Part shown: one piece after another, positions 5,434 through 7,207 of the stretch
Numbering within the stretch: the stretch's first letter is position 1
Layout: each line of letters starts with the position of its first letter
From: Serpentinimonas sp.
Lineage (GTDB): Bacteria; Pseudomonadota; Gammaproteobacteria; Burkholderiales; Burkholderiaceae_C
DNA: 7,207 bases
Direction of reading: 5' to 3'
Assembly (NCBI GenBank): GCA_025458665.1
Contig: JALOSG010000136.1
Location: forward strand, 1-7,207
Made by a program: the position numbers and the translations under genes
Notes under the pieces: generated by a model
What the model saw: the letters and a program-made list of their open reading frames with translations, nothing else
Database searches by the model: none
What the model was told of the DNA's origin: nothing

Positions 5434-6159
5434 TCAGTGGCTCCGGGGAATGAGGGACAGGAATTCGCGGCGCAGGTTGGAGTCTTTCAGGAACACCCCG
5501 CGCATGACGGAGTTGATCATCTTGCTGTCCATGTCTTTCACGCCGCGCCAGGCCATGCAGTAGTGGCTGGCCTCCATGACGATGGCCAGGCCATCGGGCT
5601 GGGTTTTTTCCTGAATCAGGTCGGCCAGTTGCACCACGGCCTCTTCCTGGATTTGCGGGCGGGCCATGATCCATTCGGCCAAGCGCGCGTACTTGGACAG
5701 GCCAATCACGTTGGTGTGCTCGTTGGGCATGACACCAATCCACACCTTGCCGATGACCGGGCAGAAGTGGTGGCTGCAGGCACTGCGCACCGTGATAGGC
5801 CCCACGATCATCAGCTCGTTCAGGTGCTCCGCATTGGGGAATTCGGTGATGGTGGGCGCCTTCACGTAGCGCCCGCCAAACACTTCTTTCAGGTACATCT
5901 TGGCCACGCGGCGGGCAGTGTCGCCGGTGTTGTGGTCGTTTTCCAGGTCGATGACCATGCTGTCGAGCACACCCTGCATCTTGGCAGTGACTTCGTCGAG
6001 AAGCTGGTCCAGCTCGCCGGGCTGCATGAACTCGGCAATGTTGTCGTTGGAGTGGAACCGGTGCTGCGCCGCCTTGATGCGTTCACGGATCTTGACGGAC
6101 ACGGGCACGCCCTCGTCGTGTTCGGCTTCATTCATGGTTTCTTTGGCCTTCATAAGCAT
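5434..6159 (-). CDS. folE: GTP cyclohydrolase I
   Basis: A 241-residue homo-oligomeric zinc enzyme that converts GTP to 7,8-dihydroneopterin triphosphate plus formate, the first step of tetrahydrofolate and pterin synthesis. Zinc ligands are Cys128 and His131 (ACSHHFC) and Cys201 (SHYCMAWRGVKD). Substrate residues include VIGLSKYAR (151-159), PQIQE (168-172), His199 and Arg205, all aligned with E. coli FolE. The motif is CSHH where E. coli, B. subtilis and human enzymes have CEHH. With ITVRSACSHHFCPVIGK this marks a distinct subfamily. The N-terminal 35 residues are charged and variable, making the protein longer than E. coli FolE (222). The start is uncertain: ATG at 6159, at 6153 (overlapping the stop of a short leader frame), or at 6135. 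It forms a tight cluster with the BLUF gene, one base downstream. Confidence 0.95.
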   Translation of the reverse strand: MLMKAKETMNEAEHDEGVPVSVKIRERIKAAQHRFHSNDNIAEFMQPGELDQLLDEVTAKMQGVLDSMVIDLENDHNTGDTARRVAKMYLKEVFGGRYVKAPTITEFPNAEHLNELMIVGPITVRSACSHHFCPVIGKVWIGVMPNEHTNVIGLSKYARLAEWIMARPQIQEEAVVQLADLIQEKTQPDGLAIVMEASHYCMAWRGVKDMDSKMINSVMRGVFLKDSNLRREFLSLIPRSH

Positions 6160-6167
6160 GAACGCAT
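6150..6167 (-). CDS. Possible five-codon leader frame upstream of folE
   Basis: On the minus strand ATG CGT TCA TGC TTA TGA encodes MRSCL. It is preceded seven bases upstream by GAGGG (6179-6175), the best ribosome binding site in the region. Its stop overlaps the ATG at 6153-6151, a candidate folE start, as ATGA. From the same GAGGG the folE ATGs at 6159 and 6153 are 15 and 21 bases away, too far for direct use. Translation of folE could therefore be coupled to this minimal frame. It may also be chance, since a short frame like this is easily found. Confidence 0.3.
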   Translation of the reverse strand: MRSCL

Positions 6168-6235
6168 GCTAACACCCTCGGATTGCACGCACCAAGTGGG
6201 GGCTAATTGAGCCTGGGCGGTGACAGCGCCAGGTT
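6160..6235 (-). promoter_or_regulatory. Intergenic region between the cardiolipin synthase gene and folE
   Basis: These 76 bases separate two genes on the same strand. Just after the synthase stop, CCTGG (6233-6229) and CCAGG (6216-6212) can pair, with a short bulged extension and loop TGTCACC. There is no T run, so it is not a convincing terminator. A GAGGG ribosome site lies at 6179-6175. No recognisable -35/-10 pair was found, so it is open whether folE has its own promoter or is read from upstream. Confidence 0.35.
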
Positions 6236-7207
6236 TCAATACCGGTGGCCCAGCACATACAGCACGGTACGCATGATGGCAAAGGCCACGCGGTCGCGCA
6301 GACGGGCCATGAGTGGGCGGTTCAGGCTGCCAGCCGGGTCCAGCTGGGTACCCGCGTGCAGCATAAGGTGGTCCAGCTGATCGCGCAGGCTCTGGGCAAA
6401 GGCCGCATCGGTGGTGATGATGTTGGCCTCGCGGGCCAGCAGCAGGCTGACGGGATCGAGGTTGGTGGAGCCTACCGTGGCCCAGCGCCCATCGACCACG
6501 GCCACTTTGGCGTGCAGGGAACTGGGCTCGTACTCGTGGATTTCCACGCCCGCCTTGAGCAGGCGGTGGGTCATGGGCCGTGCCGCGTGGTACTGCAGGA
6601 AGGTTTCGTACTTGCCTTGCAACAGCAGGCGGACACGCACGCCGCGCTGGCAGGCCACCATGAGCGCACGGCGCAGACGGCGGCCCGGAATGAAATAGGC
6701 ATTGGCAATGACCACTTCGTGCCGCGCCTCACCAATGGCTTTCAGGTAGGCGCGTTCGATGTCGTGCCGGTGGCGCACGTTGTCGCGCAGCAGCAGGGCG
6801 GCATGGCTGGTGGATGGCGGCTCGGGCGGGCCGTCCTGCGCCTGCCTGGGTGGGGCGGCCTTTGGCGCGCCCCGGTCCGTAGGGCGCACCTGCCCTGCCC
6901 CGAAGGTGAGCGTGGCCAGCGCGCGCAGCGCCTGGAGGGATTGCGATACGGGCAGCTGCGCCTCCACCAGCGCATCGAGCGCGGCACTGAACTGGCGCCG
7001 CTGGGCACGGCGCAGCACCTGCAGGCGCCACCAGAGCTGCTCCATGGTGTGCAGCATGTCGGCCACCAGCGGGCCGCGCACCTGGAGTGCGTAATCCAGC
7101 CGGGGCAATGCCAGGGCGCCCAGGCGTATGTCCTGCTGGTCGTCAATGAGGTTGACGCCGCCGCAGAAGCCCACCTCCCCGTCGACCACGCACAGCTTTC
7201 TGTGCAG
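6236..7207 (-). CDS. clsB: Cardiolipin synthase (ClsB-type, phospholipase D superfamily), 5' end outside window
   Basis: The 323 residues visible lack the N terminus (roughly 100 residues), which lies past the right edge; the frame is open to the last base. The enzyme joins phosphatidyl groups to make cardiolipin or related phospholipids at the inner membrane. The first HKD motif sits at the window edge, H2-R-K4-LCVV-D9, followed by GFCGGVNL. The second is H232-A-K234-VAVV-D239-G, followed by GSTNLDPVSLL (about 245-256). YFIPGRRLRRAL (about 171-182) and the ending match the short ClsB type with no N-terminal membrane helices in this part. Between the two halves, about residues 105-133 form a Pro/Ala-rich low-complexity linker. 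A related phosphatidyltransferase of the same superfamily cannot be excluded, and the gene symbol is by resemblance. Confidence 0.85.
   Translation of the reverse strand: MHRKLCVVDGEVGFCGGVNLIDDQQDIRLGALALPRLDYALQVRGPLVADMLHTMEQLWWRLQVLRRAQRRQFSAALDALVEAQLPVSQSLQALRALATLTFGAGQVRPTDRGAPKAAPPRQAQDGPPEPPSTSHAALLLRDNVRHRHDIERAYLKAIGEARHEVVIANAYFIPGRRLRRALMVACQRGVRVRLLLQGKYETFLQYHAARPMTHRLLKAGVEIHEYEPSSLHAKVAVVDGRWATVGSTNLDPVSLLLAREANIITTDAAFAQSLRDQLDHLMLHAGTQLDPAGSLNRPLMARLRDRVAFAIMRTVLYVLGHRY

Noticed and set aside
4221..5453. Long open frame of 410 codons on the plus strand opposite DUF429 and BLUF
   Set aside because: Its translation is low-complexity in Gly/His/Gln/Ala with no family motif. 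It lies fully antisense to two well-supported genes, as expected from codon bias in high-GC DNA.
5431..6210. Open frame of 259 codons on the plus strand opposite folE
   Set aside because: Composition is Val/His/Gly-rich mirror-image sequence of folE codons; no motif, and folE is certain.
6212..6233. CCTGG/CCAGG hairpin after the cardiolipin synthase gene as a terminator
   Set aside because: Short, bulged stem without a T run on the minus strand.

Overview
The window is a gene-dense, high-GC stretch of a bacterial chromosome. It most likely comes from a betaproteobacterium of the Burkholderiales, probably family Comamonadaceae. That placement rests on protein flavour and gene order (secB-grxC-rhodanese beside gpmA, then an S41 peptidase and moeB) and not on a marker gene. 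No mobile elements, CRISPR arrays, tRNAs or rRNAs were seen, and no gene appears broken by frameshift.

Left block (1-839, minus strand): a membrane-anchored rhodanese (yibN-like), glutaredoxin 3 (grxC) and the first codons of secB, in that transcription order. The same trio is known from enterobacteria and joins thiol/redox proteins to a Sec export chaperone. An 82-bp divergent intergenic region (840-921) separates it from the central block.

Central block (922-4120, plus strand): gpmA (2,3-bisphosphoglycerate-dependent phosphoglycerate mutase), a ctpA-type carboxyl-terminal processing protease with membrane anchor, PDZ domain and Ser/Lys dyad, and moeB/thiF (E1-like sulfur-carrier adenylyltransferase). 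A perfect 9-bp GC hairpin followed by six T lies between ctpA and moeB and ends two bases before the moeB start codon.

Right block (4152-7207, minus strand, convergent with moeB): in transcription order, the 3' part of a ClsB-type cardiolipin synthase, folE (GTP cyclohydrolase I), a stand-alone BLUF blue-light sensor, and a DUF429 protein with a predicted RNase H-like fold. folE and the BLUF gene are one base apart. The BLUF stop codon and the DUF429 start are 27 bases apart and in the same reading frame. This folE-BLUF-DUF429 string is the most unusual part of the window. It places a flavin photoreceptor that has no output domain in an apparent operon with the first enzyme of pterin/folate synthesis and a protein of unknown function. 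A five-codon leader frame with a good ribosome binding site precedes folE and ends in an ATGA overlap with a possible folE start.
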